Below are positions 42,545 through 52,599 of a stretch of 64,000 nucleotides of DNA, in pieces. The notes below the pieces were generated by a model. The model was given only the letters and a program-made list of their open reading frames with translations, was not told the DNA's origin and searched no databases. The stretch is from contig NZ_AUEY01000016.1 in assembly GCF_000426225.1 (NCBI RefSeq), positions 1-64,000 of the forward strand, written 5' to 3'. The DNA comes from Desulforegula conservatrix Mb1Pa (lineage in GTDB: Bacteria > Desulfobacterota > Desulfobacteria > Desulfobacterales > Desulforegulaceae). Made by a program: the position numbers and the translations under genes. Position 1 is the first letter of the stretch, and every line of letters begins with the position of its first letter.

Positions 42545-42907
42545 ATGGATAAGGAACAACAGGAGCTTTACAGAGGGCTTTTGCTGCAGCAGCTTCAGGA
42601 ATTGCTCGAGCATGCTGATGACACAGTGGTTGATATGACAAATCAGGCGGAGAGTTATCCAGATCCGACTGACAGGGCAACCCACGAGTCAGACCAGAGT
42701 TTCACGCTCAGAATCAGGGACCGTGAACATAAACTCATCAAGAAGATCAAACAGGCAATCGAAAGAATCGATAATGGTAATTTCGGAATCTGCGAGAGCT
42801 GTGGTGAGGATATTTCATTCGAGAGGCTGAAAGCAAGACCTGTGGCAGAGCAGTGCATAGAGTGCAAAACAAAGGCAGAAGCACTGGAGAAAGTGCTTGG
42901 CGTCTAA
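42545..42907 (+). CDS. dksA: DksA/TraR-family transcription factor
   Basis: A 120-residue protein: N-terminal coiled coil, and zinc finger CESCGEDISFERLKA with CIEC at the end (Cys4). An acidic residue pair typical of the coil tip is visible as HADDTVVDM. It binds the RNA polymerase secondary channel and adjusts transcription with ppGpp. GGGAGAGAGT stands before the ATG. The next gene begins inside its last codons. Confidence 0.9.
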   Translation: MDKEQQELYRGLLLQQLQELLEHADDTVVDMTNQAESYPDPTDRATHESDQSFTLRIRDREHKLIKKIKQAIERIDNGNFGICESCGEDISFERLKARPVAEQCIECKTKAEALEKVLGV

Positions 42908-43775
42908 TTTGTCAGGGCTCATAGACCTGCATATTCATTCCAATGCCTCAGATGGGACTAACAGCCCTGAGGAAATAATTGATATCGCTGTAAGATCAGG
43001 GATTTCGGCTATTTCCATTACAGATCATGACACGCTTGACGGCGTGAAAAAGATTCTGGAAAAAGGAATACCGGACTCCCTGGATTTTTTGACCGGCGTT
43101 GAGATCAGTTCGGCTCCTCCAAAAGGATGTTATTGTTCTGGCAGTTTCCACATTCTAGGTTACGGAGTCGATCCTGACAACCGTGAGTTGCTTGATGTTT
43201 TGACTAAGCAGAAACAAGCCAGACTGGATCGTAATCCCAAGATGCTTGACAGATTGAGTTCGCTTGGGCTAAAAATCGCTCTTTCGGATGTTGAAGCCGA
43301 AGCATCCGGGGGGCAGCCAGGGAGACCACACATAGCTGTGTGCATGGTAAAGGCCGGTTATGTAAGATCCCTGGAAGAGGCTTTTGATAAATATCTGGCA
43401 AAGGGCAGGCCCGCATATGTCGAAAAAGAAAAGATTCCATGCGACAAGGCCATATCTGTAATATCAAAAGCTGGCGGCGCGGCTGTACTTGCGCATCCAG
43501 GATTATTGAGATGCCCACACGACAAGCCATTTCAAAGTCTGTTCGATTGTCTTTGTGATATGGGTATTGCCGGCCTTGAGGCTTATTACAGCGGACACTC
43601 AGAGAGCCAGGTGTCAATGTTCGAAGGTTTGGCGAGGCGAAAAGGTCTCATTGTCACGGGTGGTTCTGATTTTCACGGTGAAATGAAGCCTGATATAAAA
43701 ATAGGTACAGGCAGGGGATCTCTTCGGGTTCCCTATTTATTTTTTCTTGATTTAAAAAAGGTTTTGTCTTCCTGA
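42897..43775 (+). CDS. PHP-domain phosphoesterase (RnaAM/TrpH-like)
   Basis: A 292-residue PHP protein: IDLHIHSNASDGTNSPEE and SITDHDTLDGV are the first metal motifs, HPGLLRC and GSDFHG the later ones. Members hydrolyse nucleoside 3',5'-bisphosphate or trim RNA 5' ends. The TTG start at 42897 is chosen because GGAGAAAGTGC is just upstream; it overlaps dksA by 11 bases. It directly precedes rnc, again in an RNA-turnover setting. Confidence 0.85.
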   Translation: MASNLSGLIDLHIHSNASDGTNSPEEIIDIAVRSGISAISITDHDTLDGVKKILEKGIPDSLDFLTGVEISSAPPKGCYCSGSFHILGYGVDPDNRELLDVLTKQKQARLDRNPKMLDRLSSLGLKIALSDVEAEASGGQPGRPHIAVCMVKAGYVRSLEEAFDKYLAKGRPAYVEKEKIPCDKAISVISKAGGAAVLAHPGLLRCPHDKPFQSLFDCLCDMGIAGLEAYYSGHSESQVSMFEGLARRKGLIVTGGSDFHGEMKPDIKIGTGRGSLRVPYLFFLDLKKVLSS

Positions 43776-44525
43776 GTGTCTAATTCCTGCCCAATGAAAG
43801 CTTCCAGAGATTATAATCTCCTTGAGAACAACATAGGTTATTCTTTTAAAGACCGCTCGCTTCTTCAGAATGCTTTGCGCCACAGCTCATATGTCAATGA
43901 GAAAGCTGACCACGGAAGTGATAACGAACGCCTTGAGTTCCTCGGTGACGCAGTGCTCAACCTTGTAATAGGTCATCTTCTTATGGATAGATATCCTGAC
44001 CAGAAAGAAGGTGTGCTTTCAAAAATGAGGGCTAATCTTGTGAATGAGGTGAGGCTTTCCGAGATTTCAAGGGCCATGGGCTTAGGGCCCTTTCTCCTCC
44101 TTGGCAAGGGTGAGCTTATCACAAACGGAAGGGAGAAAAATTCCATATTGGCAGATGCGTTTGAGGCCATTATTGCATCTGTTTATCTGGATGGCGGTTT
44201 TGAATCCGCATTTTCAATGGTTAGAAGGCATTTCCAGGACATTATAATAGATACAAGGCCAGAAGACAGAACTTATGTGTTTGACGCCAAAAGCAAGCTT
44301 CAGGAAATGGTTCAGACAATGTTCAGGGAGACCCCTGTATACAGAATCGTTGATGAAGAAGGGCCTGACCATGATAAGACCTTCAAGGTTCTTTTAAAGT
44401 TTTCTGATATGTCCGCAGAAGGCGCCGGGAAAAGTAAAAAAACGGCTGAGCAGGAAGCCGCAAGAAAGGGCCTTGACATGATTTCGGATAAAACAGTTGA
44501 AAAAGAAACAGATGAAAAGGACTGA
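43776..44525 (+). CDS. rnc: Ribonuclease III
   Basis: A 249-residue RNase III: catalytic motif NERLEFLGDAVLNL near residue 50, second acidic cluster ADAFEAIIASVYLDGG near 130, and a C-terminal double-stranded RNA-binding domain (SKLQEMVQTMF to KKTAEQEAARKGLDMI). It cuts double-stranded RNA in rRNA and mRNA processing. GTG at 43776 directly follows the previous stop; ATG at 43794 is an alternative. Confidence 0.94.
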   Translation: MSNSCPMKASRDYNLLENNIGYSFKDRSLLQNALRHSSYVNEKADHGSDNERLEFLGDAVLNLVIGHLLMDRYPDQKEGVLSKMRANLVNEVRLSEISRAMGLGPFLLLGKGELITNGREKNSILADAFEAIIASVYLDGGFESAFSMVRRHFQDIIIDTRPEDRTYVFDAKSKLQEMVQTMFRETPVYRIVDEEGPDHDKTFKVLLKFSDMSAEGAGKSKKTAEQEAARKGLDMISDKTVEKETDEKD

Positions 44526-45609
44526 GAGTCCATTTGTAATTCCATTCTTTATACCCCATGCAGGCTGTCCTCATCAGTGTTCATTCTGTAACCAGAGAAC
44601 AATATCAGGCAAAAAAACGGACAATCCAATATCTGATCATTCCATTGAAGATGCGGTGAATCTTTATCTGGGATATTCCGGAGATGTTCACAATCATGTT
44701 CAGCTTGCTTTTTTTGGCGGCAATTTTTTGGGAATTGGAAAAGCAGCTGTCGGAAAATATCTTGATCAGGCAGGATTTTTGTTTGAAAAAAAAATGATCC
44801 ACAGCATCAGATTTTCAACACGTCCTGATACTGTCACTCCTGAAATGATGGCACTGATAAGGGATTATCCTGTAAAGACAATTGAAATAGGAACACAGTC
44901 CATGGACCCTCGTGTTCTGTCTTTATCTAACAGGGGACACAGCCCTGAAGATACGGCCTTGGCAGCAAAACTTAGTCGATCTGAGGGATATGAGACAGGA
45001 CTCCAGATTATGATAGGACTGCCTGGAGAAGATGAAGCTTCATCTGTTTTTACAGGAAATGCAGTTGCAGATTTGTCTCCTGATTTTGTGCGTATTTATC
45101 CTACGGTTGTGGTTGATGGGAGTCCTCTTGCGGAATCATACAGAAAAGGACTCTATATCCCCCTTGAAATTGAAGAGGCTGTGAAAAGGGCCAGAAATCT
45201 TCATGCTGTTTTCACAGGCAGAAATATAAAAATAATAAGGATGGGCTTGCAGGCAACCGATGATTTGATCCCTGGTACAACAGTCCTTGCAGGGCCATAT
45301 CATCCGGCTTTTGGCCATCTTGTTTTGTCATCAATCTTTTATGAAAAAATCATTGCAAGGATCAGCGCTGATTTTCCCTGTATCAGTCTTGATGGGAAAA
45401 ATCTGGAAATTGCATGTAACAACAAAAGCATTTCCAGGGTCAGGGGCAATAAAAATGAAAATATAAAATCTCTCCTGATCAAATACGATCTGGCTGGAGT
45501 TTCGGTTGTTTCAGATCCAGCCCTTGATGTCGAAGATTTTCATTTGAGGGTGGTTGCGCCGGAATCAAAAAAAAGGTCGGCTTTATTTGTTGAAAGCCTT
45601 AAGCCTTAG
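44512..45609 (+). CDS. Elp3-like radical SAM protein
   Basis: About 365 residues from ATG 44512 inside the end of rnc. The motif CPHQCSFCNQ (CxxxCxxC) binds the radical SAM cluster; QLAFFGGNFLGIG is the GGE-like strand and IGTQSMDPRVLSLSNRGHS fits the Elp3/HemN-like group. The acetyltransferase domain of true Elp3 is absent. Likely a tRNA or small-molecule modification enzyme; substrate unknown. It is convergent with fliW, whose stop overlaps by 4 bases. Confidence 0.83.
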   Translation: MKRTESPFVIPFFIPHAGCPHQCSFCNQRTISGKKTDNPISDHSIEDAVNLYLGYSGDVHNHVQLAFFGGNFLGIGKAAVGKYLDQAGFLFEKKMIHSIRFSTRPDTVTPEMMALIRDYPVKTIEIGTQSMDPRVLSLSNRGHSPEDTALAAKLSRSEGYETGLQIMIGLPGEDEASSVFTGNAVADLSPDFVRIYPTVVVDGSPLAESYRKGLYIPLEIEEAVKRARNLHAVFTGRNIKIIRMGLQATDDLIPGTTVLAGPYHPAFGHLVLSSIFYEKIIARISADFPCISLDGKNLEIACNNKSISRVRGNKNENIKSLLIKYDLAGVSVVSDPALDVEDFHLRVVAPESKKRSALFVESLKP

Positions 45610-46055
45610 CTCTGGATATTAAGGTTGTAATCCATTGCTGTCAGGATTTTTTGGTATCCTCTCATGCTTTCTATGTTTATAACCACAGGTCCCGCAATAT
45701 TTGCCACAATTGACCCCTTCTTGTTTTTTTCGGTCTTCTTTTCTTCAGAATCTTTTGCAAGTACAAGAAATACAATTATTTCAGACGTTTCACCGGCTTC
45801 TATTATGGATGTTTCTTCATCAGAAAGCTCAATATCATAACTGATGCCGAATGTGTGCGGAAGAACGACCGGAATATTAAGATCTGGCTTTTCAACGGAT
45901 TGAAGTATGAACACAGAAGGATTAAGAGGCTCTTTAAGGAGCCTGAAAGTTTTAAGATCCTCAAACCCGGGAATTCCGTTTGGAAATAAAATGGTTTTGT
46001 TCTGATTGTTTCCGTTGTCAAGGAGAGCATCAGGGCTAGGCTTTTCAGATTTCAT
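45606..46055 (-). CDS. fliW: FliW flagellar assembly factor
   Basis: A 149-residue protein with the FliW pattern FPNGIPGFEDLKTFRLL near the N-terminus and GPVVINIESMRGYQKIL near the end. FliW binds flagellin and CsrA and couples flagellin level to translation. No csrA or flagellar gene is nearby. An 18-residue Asn-rich N-terminus precedes the domain. AAGGAG lies before the ATG. Confidence 0.88.
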   Translation of the reverse strand: MKSEKPSPDALLDNGNNQNKTILFPNGIPGFEDLKTFRLLKEPLNPSVFILQSVEKPDLNIPVVLPHTFGISYDIELSDEETSIIEAGETSEIIVFLVLAKDSEEKKTEKNKKGSIVANIAGPVVINIESMRGYQKILTAMDYNLNIQS

Positions 46056-46109
46056 ATTTTTCTCCTTACTATTTGTGCATTGTTATTGTTGTTTGTTATT
46101 ATACATCAA

Positions 46110-46541
46110 CTATTTAACTTTTGGAATGAAGGGTTTTGGGTGTATATTGATCGATGCTTTTAGCAATTTGCGGTATTCTTTGTTTCCTTTGACTATTTTG
46201 TAGGCTTTAAGGAACTGGGACCAATTTTTGTTGCTGGTTTTAAAATCGCTCATCACAGCGTCAGATTCTTTACCCATAGAGGCTGCAAGATAAGAAATAA
46301 CAAAAACTTCAGATACTTCAATCTTCTCGTTATTCATGTATCCGATTAATTTATCAGCAGGCTGATTAAAACGGGTGGCCAGATTCACCTTGATAAATTC
46401 CTCTGGTTTTTCCACCTGCTCTGTTAGAGAATTCAATGATTCATCAAGGGAATCATCTCCTGTTCTTATGGTTCCAGCAAAGGCTGTTGCAGTGATAAAA
46501 ACAAAGCATATGGCGATGAAATATATGTACTTTTTTTTCAT
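46110..46541 (-). CDS. Secreted hypothetical protein
   Basis: A 143-residue protein with a clear signal peptide (MKKKYIYFIAICFVFITATAF, cleaved near Ala22). The mature part is charged and mainly helical (SLDESLNSLTEQVEKPEEFI, LKAYKIVKGNKEYRKLLKA). GAGGAAC stands before the ATG. It lies between fliW and a PBP1A gene in the same direction. No family recognised. Confidence 0.7.
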   Translation of the reverse strand: MKKKYIYFIAICFVFITATAFAGTIRTGDDSLDESLNSLTEQVEKPEEFIKVNLATRFNQPADKLIGYMNNEKIEVSEVFVISYLAASMGKESDAVMSDFKTSNKNWSQFLKAYKIVKGNKEYRKLLKASINIHPKPFIPKVK

Positions 46542-46612
46542 TAGTTTAGTTCCTCATCATAAAGGTTATCTTTTTTTATAGAACAGTCTGGATTCGTAAA
46601 GAAAACGGGTTA

Positions 46613-49003
46613 CTACAGTTCTGATTTAAAAAGAGTTTCTGTATCAGTAACAACATCTTCCTGTGGATCACCTGTAGTGCCATCTGGAAGAGTCGTAGCT
46701 GTAGCTGAAGCAGGCTCGGTACCCTCCTTAAAGCATTCCAGTCGTTTACCTGAGGAATCATAAACTTCTGCAAATACGACATTCTCAGGAGCCTTGAAAA
46801 CTTCCACAGGTTTGTCCTTGAGAGCCTCTTTCATGAAATCAAGCCATATGGGGCTGGCTGATTTGCCGCCTGTCTCGCCATCGCCCATTGTTTTTTCATC
46901 ATCAAAGCCTACCCATACTCCGGTCGAATACTCAGGAGTAAAGCCAATGAACCAGGCATTAAAATACTCATTGGTTGTGCCTGTTTTGCCGGCTGCAGGT
47001 CTTCCAAGGGCTTTTATATTTGTGGCTGTTCCTTCATTTACGACGCTTTCAAGAAGACTCGTCATAATGTAAGCTGAGGCAGAATCTATGACCTGAGCCC
47101 TTGCCGGAAGATTTTCCTCAAGAACATTACCATTTCTATCTATGATTTTTGTTACAAAGACGGGTTCTGCCTTATATCCCATGTTTGCAAAAACTGAATA
47201 TGCGTTTGTGATTTCAATGAGAGACACTCCTGAAGAACCAAGTGCGAGCGAGAGATTTTTCTCGAGCGGTGATGTGATTCCAAGGTTCTTCGCATATGAA
47301 ATTACCGTATCCACACCTATGTCCTGAAGGATTTTTATGCTGATGATATTCCTTGAGAGAGCCAGAGCCTTGCGAAGAGTGACAGGCCCCATGAATTTTT
47401 CATTATAATTCTGAGGTGACCAGACCTTGTCTCCAATTTTGAAGGATATTGGCGCGTCAACAATGGTTGTTATAGGAGTATAGCCTTTATCAAGAGCTGC
47501 CGCATAAACAATAGGCTTGAATGAAGATCCAGGCTGTCTTTTGGATTGTATGGCCCTGTTGAACTGGCTTGATTTGAAATCATTTCCACCTATGAGGGCT
47601 TTGACATAACCAGTGGAATTTTCCATGCAAACAAGTGATCCCTGAACTTCAGGCTTCTGCTCAAGGCTCGCTTTCCAGGACCCAGTACCTTCATCAGGAG
47701 AGATGAGCTTGACTTCGATCATATCTCCGGATTTGGGGGGCGATTTATAGCCTTTTCTTGATGAATCCTTGCCTGGTCTGAGTGCCCAGGACATGTCTTC
47801 CTTGCTCACAATTGCCTGGGTCTTTCCTATATTTACAACAAGGCCGCCCTTGCTTTTTCCTGAATCTGAAACTAAACCTGCTACAATATCACCTTCGGAA
47901 AAGCCGGATTTGCCGACGTCTCTGATGATATTTCCAGGTTCCATATTCTGCGCTTGGTCTGAAGATGGTTTTTCAATGGTTTTGAATCCCTGGCGTTTGT
48001 CAATTACTCTAACGCCTTTGTCAACCGCCTCGAAAGCCTGTTTCTGAGTCTCCAGATTTACTGCGGTATAAATCTTGAGGCCACCTTCATAAAGGGTTTC
48101 CGGTCCGTATTTTGTTTCTATATATCTTCTTACATGTTCTATGTATTGCTGGGCTGATTCGTGGATTTCTTCTTTTGCGTGGTTAAGCTTTATTTCCGCA
48201 GCAAATGCTTCATCAGCCTCTTTCTGTGTTATGTATTTTTCTTCGACCATCTGTTTAAGAACATAATGCTGCCTCTCTTTTGCCAGTTTCATGTTTTTCA
48301 TTGGGGAATACTGGCTGGGTGCCGGAGGAAGTCCTGCAAGAATAGCACATTCAGCAAGGCTCAGATCCTTTAGTTTTTTTCCGAAATAAGTATCTGCAGC
48401 AGAAGCGACACCGTATGCGCCTTGTCCCAGATAGATCTGGTTAAGGTAAAGAAAAAGGATTTCGTTTTTTGTGAAGCCCTTGCTTATTCGATACGATAAT
48501 ATCGCTTCCTTGATCTTTCTTGTATATGTTTTTTCAGGGGTAAGGAGGAATGATTTAACCACCTGCTGGGTAATTGTGCTGCCGCCCTGTTTTAATTTAC
48601 CTTCGGAAAGATTTTTTACAAAAGCTCTGAATATGCTTGTGAAGTCAATTCCCTGATGTTTGTAAAACCTGGAATCTTCTGCCGCAATGAATGCTTTTAG
48701 AAGCAAGTCAGACATGTCGGACAAGGGAGCGAGAATTCTTTTTTCGTGGGCGAACTCACCAATTTTTGCCTGGTCATCTGAAAAGACCGTTGAAACCAGC
48801 GGCGGCCTATAATCTCCGAGCGTTGAAATTTTGGGCAGTTCCTGACTGTAATATTTGTAGGTCAAAAATATTACCCCTGCTCCGGATACTGCCCCAAGCA
48901 GCACGAGCGAAAAGAATATTTTAAAAAAAACGCCTAAAAAACTTTTCTTGGTTTTTTTTGCTCTTTTTTTCATTACTTCTGTATAAGATCTTTGATTCTT
49001 CAT
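46613..49003 (-). CDS. Penicillin-binding protein 1A (bifunctional transglycosylase/transpeptidase)
   Basis: About 796 residues. A short basic N-terminus and one membrane span (FFKIFFSLVLLGAVSGAGVI) precede the glycosyltransferase domain (EDSRFYKHQGID, QGGSTITQQ). The transpeptidase domain has SxxK in PGSSFKPIVY, SRN in LALSRNIISI and KTG in AGKTGTTNEYF. It builds and crosslinks peptidoglycan. The ATG at 49003 has a weak GGGAA site; a GTG-like start 9 bases earlier is possible. A C-terminal tail rich in Thr and Glu is disordered. Confidence 0.93.
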   Translation of the reverse strand: MKNQRSYTEVMKKRAKKTKKSFLGVFFKIFFSLVLLGAVSGAGVIFLTYKYYSQELPKISTLGDYRPPLVSTVFSDDQAKIGEFAHEKRILAPLSDMSDLLLKAFIAAEDSRFYKHQGIDFTSIFRAFVKNLSEGKLKQGGSTITQQVVKSFLLTPEKTYTRKIKEAILSYRISKGFTKNEILFLYLNQIYLGQGAYGVASAADTYFGKKLKDLSLAECAILAGLPPAPSQYSPMKNMKLAKERQHYVLKQMVEEKYITQKEADEAFAAEIKLNHAKEEIHESAQQYIEHVRRYIETKYGPETLYEGGLKIYTAVNLETQKQAFEAVDKGVRVIDKRQGFKTIEKPSSDQAQNMEPGNIIRDVGKSGFSEGDIVAGLVSDSGKSKGGLVVNIGKTQAIVSKEDMSWALRPGKDSSRKGYKSPPKSGDMIEVKLISPDEGTGSWKASLEQKPEVQGSLVCMENSTGYVKALIGGNDFKSSQFNRAIQSKRQPGSSFKPIVYAAALDKGYTPITTIVDAPISFKIGDKVWSPQNYNEKFMGPVTLRKALALSRNIISIKILQDIGVDTVISYAKNLGITSPLEKNLSLALGSSGVSLIEITNAYSVFANMGYKAEPVFVTKIIDRNGNVLEENLPARAQVIDSASAYIMTSLLESVVNEGTATNIKALGRPAAGKTGTTNEYFNAWFIGFTPEYSTGVWVGFDDEKTMGDGETGGKSASPIWLDFMKEALKDKPVEVFKAPENVVFAEVYDSSGKRLECFKEGTEPASATATTLPDGTTGDPQEDVVTDTETLFKSEL

Positions 49004-49242
49004 TTCCCACAAGGCTTTGGTTTTTTCTGGCTAAGCAGAAGTTATTTTTGTCATTCAGGTTCATATTCTGGCCCTGATTTAGTTATGGAAATCTAACAGA
49101 AGAGATACCCATAAGCAAGTGGAGTATTTAAGAAAATACCGGAATAAGAGGAAAAATACGTTGACTGGGCTTTTTTAAATGTTTAGTTAGTTTGTTTGCC
49201 GTTTTTTATTAAGAGTTTTTTATCAGAAATATTGGAGAGATT

Positions 49243-49620
49243 ATGGAGCTAAAGCTTGACTTTAAAAAAGCCGGCGGGCTCATTCCTGTGATTGCCCAGG
49301 ATTATGCCACCGGTGAAGTGCTTATGCTGGCTTATATTAATGAAGAAGCCTGGACGAAAACCCTTGAAACAGGAAAAATGACTTATTTCAGTCGTTCTAG
49401 AAATAAGCTTTGGCTGAAGGGTGAATCTTCGGGCCATGTTCAGATAGTGAAAGAAATCAGGATTGACTGTGATTCTGATACCGTACTTGTAAAAGTTGAG
49501 CAGCTTGGCGGGGCAGCGTGTCATGAAGGATATAAATCGTGTTTCTTCAGAAAAGTTGAAAACGGAAAGCTGAATATTGCTGATAAGTTGGTTTTTGACC
49601 CAAAGGAGGTTTATAAATAA
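49243..49620 (+). CDS. hisI: Phosphoribosyl-AMP cyclohydrolase
   Basis: A 125-residue monofunctional HisI. Conserved parts are [30 protein letters not shown], the metal-binding DCDSDTVL and [13 protein letters not shown]. It opens the purine ring of PR-AMP in histidine synthesis. GGAGAGATT stands before the ATG. The stop overlaps hisG by one base, so the two are translated together; other his genes are not in the window. Confidence 0.95.
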   Translation: MELKLDFKKAGGLIPVIAQDYATGEVLMLAYINEEAWTKTLETGKMTYFSRSRNKLWLKGESSGHVQIVKEIRIDCDSDTVLVKVEQLGGAACHEGYKSCFFRKVENGKLNIADKLVFDPKEVYK

Positions 49621-50495
49621 TGAGTTCTAAGCTTAAATTAGGTGTCCCTAAAGGAAGTCTTCAGGACGCTACCATTGCGCTTTTTAAAAAATCAGGCTGG
49701 AAAATATCAGTAAGTGGCCGCAGTTATTTCCCGACCATTGATGATGATACCATCGAATGTTCGCTCTGCCGGGCCCAGGAAATGGCAAGAAACGTCGAGA
49801 ACGGAACAATGGATGTTGGTCTTACAGGCAAGGACTGGATCGCGGAGTATGGCTCTGACGTTCATGTTGTCAGTGACCTCATTTATTCAAAGGTAAGCGC
49901 AAAACCAGCAAGATGGGTAATTGCGGTCAGCCACGATTCTCCTGTTAAAAAGCTTGAGGATCTTGAGGGCAAGAAAATTTCCACAGAGCTTGTAGGATAT
50001 ACCAAAAGATATTTTCAGGAACGCGGCATAAATGTTGATGTGGAATTCTCATGGGGAGCCACTGAAGCAAAGGTTGTCGCAGGTCTTGCAGACGCAATAG
50101 TTGAGATAACCGAGACAGAGAGCACCATAAAGGCCCATGGACTTAGGATCATACATGAGCTCATGCAAACAAACACCCAGCTGATTGCAAATAAAGAGGC
50201 CTGGAAGAATCCTGAAAAGAGGGCAAAGATCGAGCAGATGGCCATGCTTCTTCAGGGTGCGCTCGTGGCAGAGAAACTCTCCGGTCTTAAAATGAATGTA
50301 CCGGCTGACAGTGTTGATAAAATAGTTTCAATGCTTCCTTGTCTTAAAGGCCCAACAGTCTCTCATCTATATAATTCAGATTGGTTTGCCGTTGAAAGTG
50401 TTGTAGAAACAAGTGTTGTTCGTGATATTATTCCTGCGCTAAAGGCTGCGGGAGCCCAGGGAATAATTGAATACTCCCTGAATAAAGTTATTTAA
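49620..50495 (+). CDS. hisG: ATP phosphoribosyltransferase, long form
   Basis: A 291-residue long-form His[33 protein letters not shown], then [19 protein letters not shown] at the phosphate site, and a C-terminal regulatory ACT-like domain (about 215-291). This form is feedback-inhibited by histidine without HisZ. GGAGG precedes it within hisI. Confidence 0.95.
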   Translation: MSSKLKLGVPKGSLQDATIALFKKSGWKISVSGRSYFPTIDDDTIECSLCRAQEMARNVENGTMDVGLTGKDWIAEYGSDVHVVSDLIYSKVSAKPARWVIAVSHDSPVKKLEDLEGKKISTELVGYTKRYFQERGINVDVEFSWGATEAKVVAGLADAIVEITETESTIKAHGLRIIHELMQTNTQLIANKEAWKNPEKRAKIEQMAMLLQGALVAEKLSGLKMNVPADSVDKIVSMLPCLKGPTVSHLYNSDWFAVESVVETSVVRDIIPALKAAGAQGIIEYSLNKVI

Positions 50496-50575
50496 AATAA
50501 AAGTAAAATAATTAAAAATCCTGGCCGGGACCTTTTTTAAAGGGGTTCCGGTCTATGGTTTTATGGAAAGTGTGA

Positions 50576-51193
50576 ATGATAATTAAAACAGCTGAATTTA
50601 TAAAAAGCGCTGTTACCCCGTCCCAATACACGGATGCGTTGCTACCGGAAATAGCCTTTGTCGGCAGATCAAATTCCGGGAAATCCTCCTTGATTAACGC
50701 TCTGCTGAACAGAAAGAATCTGGTAAAAACCAGTTCAAATCCTGGATGCACCAGACTGATCAATTTTTTTCTTATTAACGACAATCTTTCTTTTGTCGAT
50801 CTTCCTGGTTACGGATATGCTAAGATTTCCAAAGATATCCGTAAGACCTGGGGCAAGATGATAGAAGACTATCTTGAAAAAAGGGTGACCCTTAAGGCTG
50901 TCGTTCTCATAATGGACATCAGAAGGCTTCCTAGCGAGGATGAACTCAGTCTCATCGCTTGGCTTTCCGAACGCGGCAGACCATGCATTCCTGTTCTCAC
51001 GAAAGCCGATAAGCTTTCGGGCAACGGCAGAGTCAAATATATCAAGGCCGCCTCGGAAGTCATCAATATGCCGGTAAAAGATCTTGTTGTTTTTTCCTCA
51101 AAGACAAGGGCAGGCAGGGAACGTCTATGGGATATTATTAATGAGCTGACCGTTGCTTCTGAATGGACCGACGAAGAGCTTGGAAAGGAGTAG
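50576..51193 (+). CDS. engB: Ribosome biogenesis GTPase EngB (YihA/YsxC)
   Basis: A 205-residue GTPase: G1 GRSNSGKSSL, G3 DLPGYGYAKI, G4 TKADK, G5 FSSK. EngB takes part in large-subunit assembly. The start ATG 50576 has GGAAAG upstream. It is followed 3 bases later by era, a natural pairing of ribosome-assembly GTPases. Confidence 0.93.
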   Translation: MIIKTAEFIKSAVTPSQYTDALLPEIAFVGRSNSGKSSLINALLNRKNLVKTSSNPGCTRLINFFLINDNLSFVDLPGYGYAKISKDIRKTWGKMIEDYLEKRVTLKAVVLIMDIRRLPSEDELSLIAWLSERGRPCIPVLTKADKLSGNGRVKYIKAASEVINMPVKDLVVFSSKTRAGRERLWDIINELTVASEWTDEELGKE

Positions 51194-51196
51194 CGG

Positions 51197-52087
51197 ATGG
51201 GCATAAAAGAAGAGCACAAATGCGGATTCATAGCTATAGTAGGAGCGCCTAATGCAGGCAAGTCCACTCTGCTTAATAAGATTATAGGCGAGAAGATAGC
51301 AATAACCTCCAAAAAACCGCAGACCACCAGGAATAGGATTTTAGGAATTCTGAACAGGCCGTCTTCACAGATGATTTTTGTCGATACACCAGGAGTCCAT
51401 AAAACAAATAAGGTTTTTAACGCGCGGATAGTCGATACGGCAATCTCCGCAATGGGCGACGCTGACCTTATACTGCTTGTGGTTGATGCTTCTGAATCTG
51501 ATCGTGAGGCCGAAGATTATACCGCTACTAAACTTAGAGAGTTTAACAAGCCTGTTATTCTTGTGCTTAATAAGACAGATATTGTCCATAAGCCAGCTCT
51601 GCTTGAAATGATAAAAAAGTGGACCTGGAAATATGAATTTTTGGAAATAATTCCTGTCTCGGCTGAAAAGGGTGATCAGGTTGACGTGCTCATTGATTCA
51701 ATGGAGAAGGCTCTTCCTGAAAGTCCTGCTCTTTTCCCAGAGGACCAGCTTACTGACCTGCCTGAAAGATTCCTGTGTGCGGAAATAATACGCGAAAAGG
51801 TTTTCAGGCTGACAGGCGATGAAATTCCATATGCCACGGCAGTAACCATAGAAGTTTTTTCAGAAGAGGCCAAGCTCGTCAGGATTGAAGCTGCAATCCA
51901 TGTCGAGAGAGATTCCCAGAAGGGCATAATAATAGGGAAGGGCGGTCTGAAGCTTAAGGAGATTGGATCTGCTGCAAGGGCTGACCTCGAAGTCTTTCTC
52001 GGCACCAAGGTTTTTCTCCAGACCTTTGTCAGGGTTCAGAAAAACTGGACAAGAGATGGCAAATCTTTAAGAAATTTTGGTTATTAG
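51197..52087 (+). CDS. era: GTPase Era
   Basis: A 296-residue Era: G1 GAPNAGKSTL, G3 DTPGVHK, G4 NKTD, and a C-terminal KH domain with IIIGKGGLKLKEIGSAAR. Era binds the 3' end of 16S rRNA and checks small-subunit maturation. AAAGGAG lies before the ATG. rnc lies 7 kb upstream in the same direction, though not in one operon. Confidence 0.96.
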   Translation: MGIKEEHKCGFIAIVGAPNAGKSTLLNKIIGEKIAITSKKPQTTRNRILGILNRPSSQMIFVDTPGVHKTNKVFNARIVDTAISAMGDADLILLVVDASESDREAEDYTATKLREFNKPVILVLNKTDIVHKPALLEMIKKWTWKYEFLEIIPVSAEKGDQVDVLIDSMEKALPESPALFPEDQLTDLPERFLCAEIIREKVFRLTGDEIPYATAVTIEVFSEEAKLVRIEAAIHVERDSQKGIIIGKGGLKLKEIGSAARADLEVFLGTKVFLQTFVRVQKNWTRDGKSLRNFGY

Positions 52088-52096
52088 GAGTTCTTT

Positions 52097-52402
52097 GTGT
52101 CTTCCTTCGGATATGACTGGGATGATGATGATATAAGGCGAGAGAAGCATAAAGCCAGAGAACTTAGAAATTCCGAATGGTGGAAGCGCAAGTGCTCCCA
52201 GGGGAGATGCCATTATTGCGGGTCTTTGGCCCCTGCGGCTGAACTAACCATGGATCACATTGTCCCGCTTGCAAGGGGCGGCAGATCCACCAAGAATAAT
52301 GTAGTCCCTGCATGCAAGGAGTGTAATAACAGAAAAAAACTGCTCTTGCCCATGGAGTGGGAAGAATACATACATGGTCTTAATAAAGATGGGCATATCT
52401 GA
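52097..52402 (+). CDS. HNH endonuclease-like protein
   Basis: A 101-residue protein from a GTG with GGAG upstream. CHYCG and CKECNNRKK bind zinc and [11 protein letters not shown] carries the HNH histidines. Small stand-alone HNH proteins are common next to housekeeping genes; their natural substrate is mostly unknown. It follows era by 9 bases and is probably co-transcribed. Confidence 0.85.
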   Translation: MSSFGYDWDDDDIRREKHKARELRNSEWWKRKCSQGRCHYCGSLAPAAELTMDHIVPLARGGRSTKNNVVPACKECNNRKKLLLPMEWEEYIHGLNKDGHI

Positions 52403-52414
52403 TAAAGCATTAAC

Positions 52415-52546
52415 GATGGACTCGCAAAAAGCCGAAAAAGGGCGGCGGCGACATGCCGGACTTGATCCGGAATCCAGGATTCTCAGATACTTCTGGATTC
52501 AGACCTGCGCCGGAATGACGAAAGTCGGACTTTTTGCGACGTTGTC
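52415..52546 (+). repeat. MITE-like element, copy 9
   Basis: GATGGACTCGCAAAAAGCC to GCGACGTTGTC. Flanks ATTAAC and ATTAAT match at five of six positions. Confidence 0.82.
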
Positions 52547-52549
52547 ATT

Positions 52550-52589
52550 AATAAAAGCGCCCCAAGCACTCCTTTGAGGCGCTTTTATT
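52550..52589. terminator. Bidirectional terminator between HNH and solute-binding genes
   Basis: AATAAAAGCGCC and GGCGCTTTTATT form a perfect 12-bp stem with T-runs on both strands; it lies between two convergent genes. Confidence 0.85.
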
Positions 52590-52599
52590 TTGAGGCCCG

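Noticed and set aside
52374-52577. Frame through MITE copy 9
   Set aside because: Repeat translation only.
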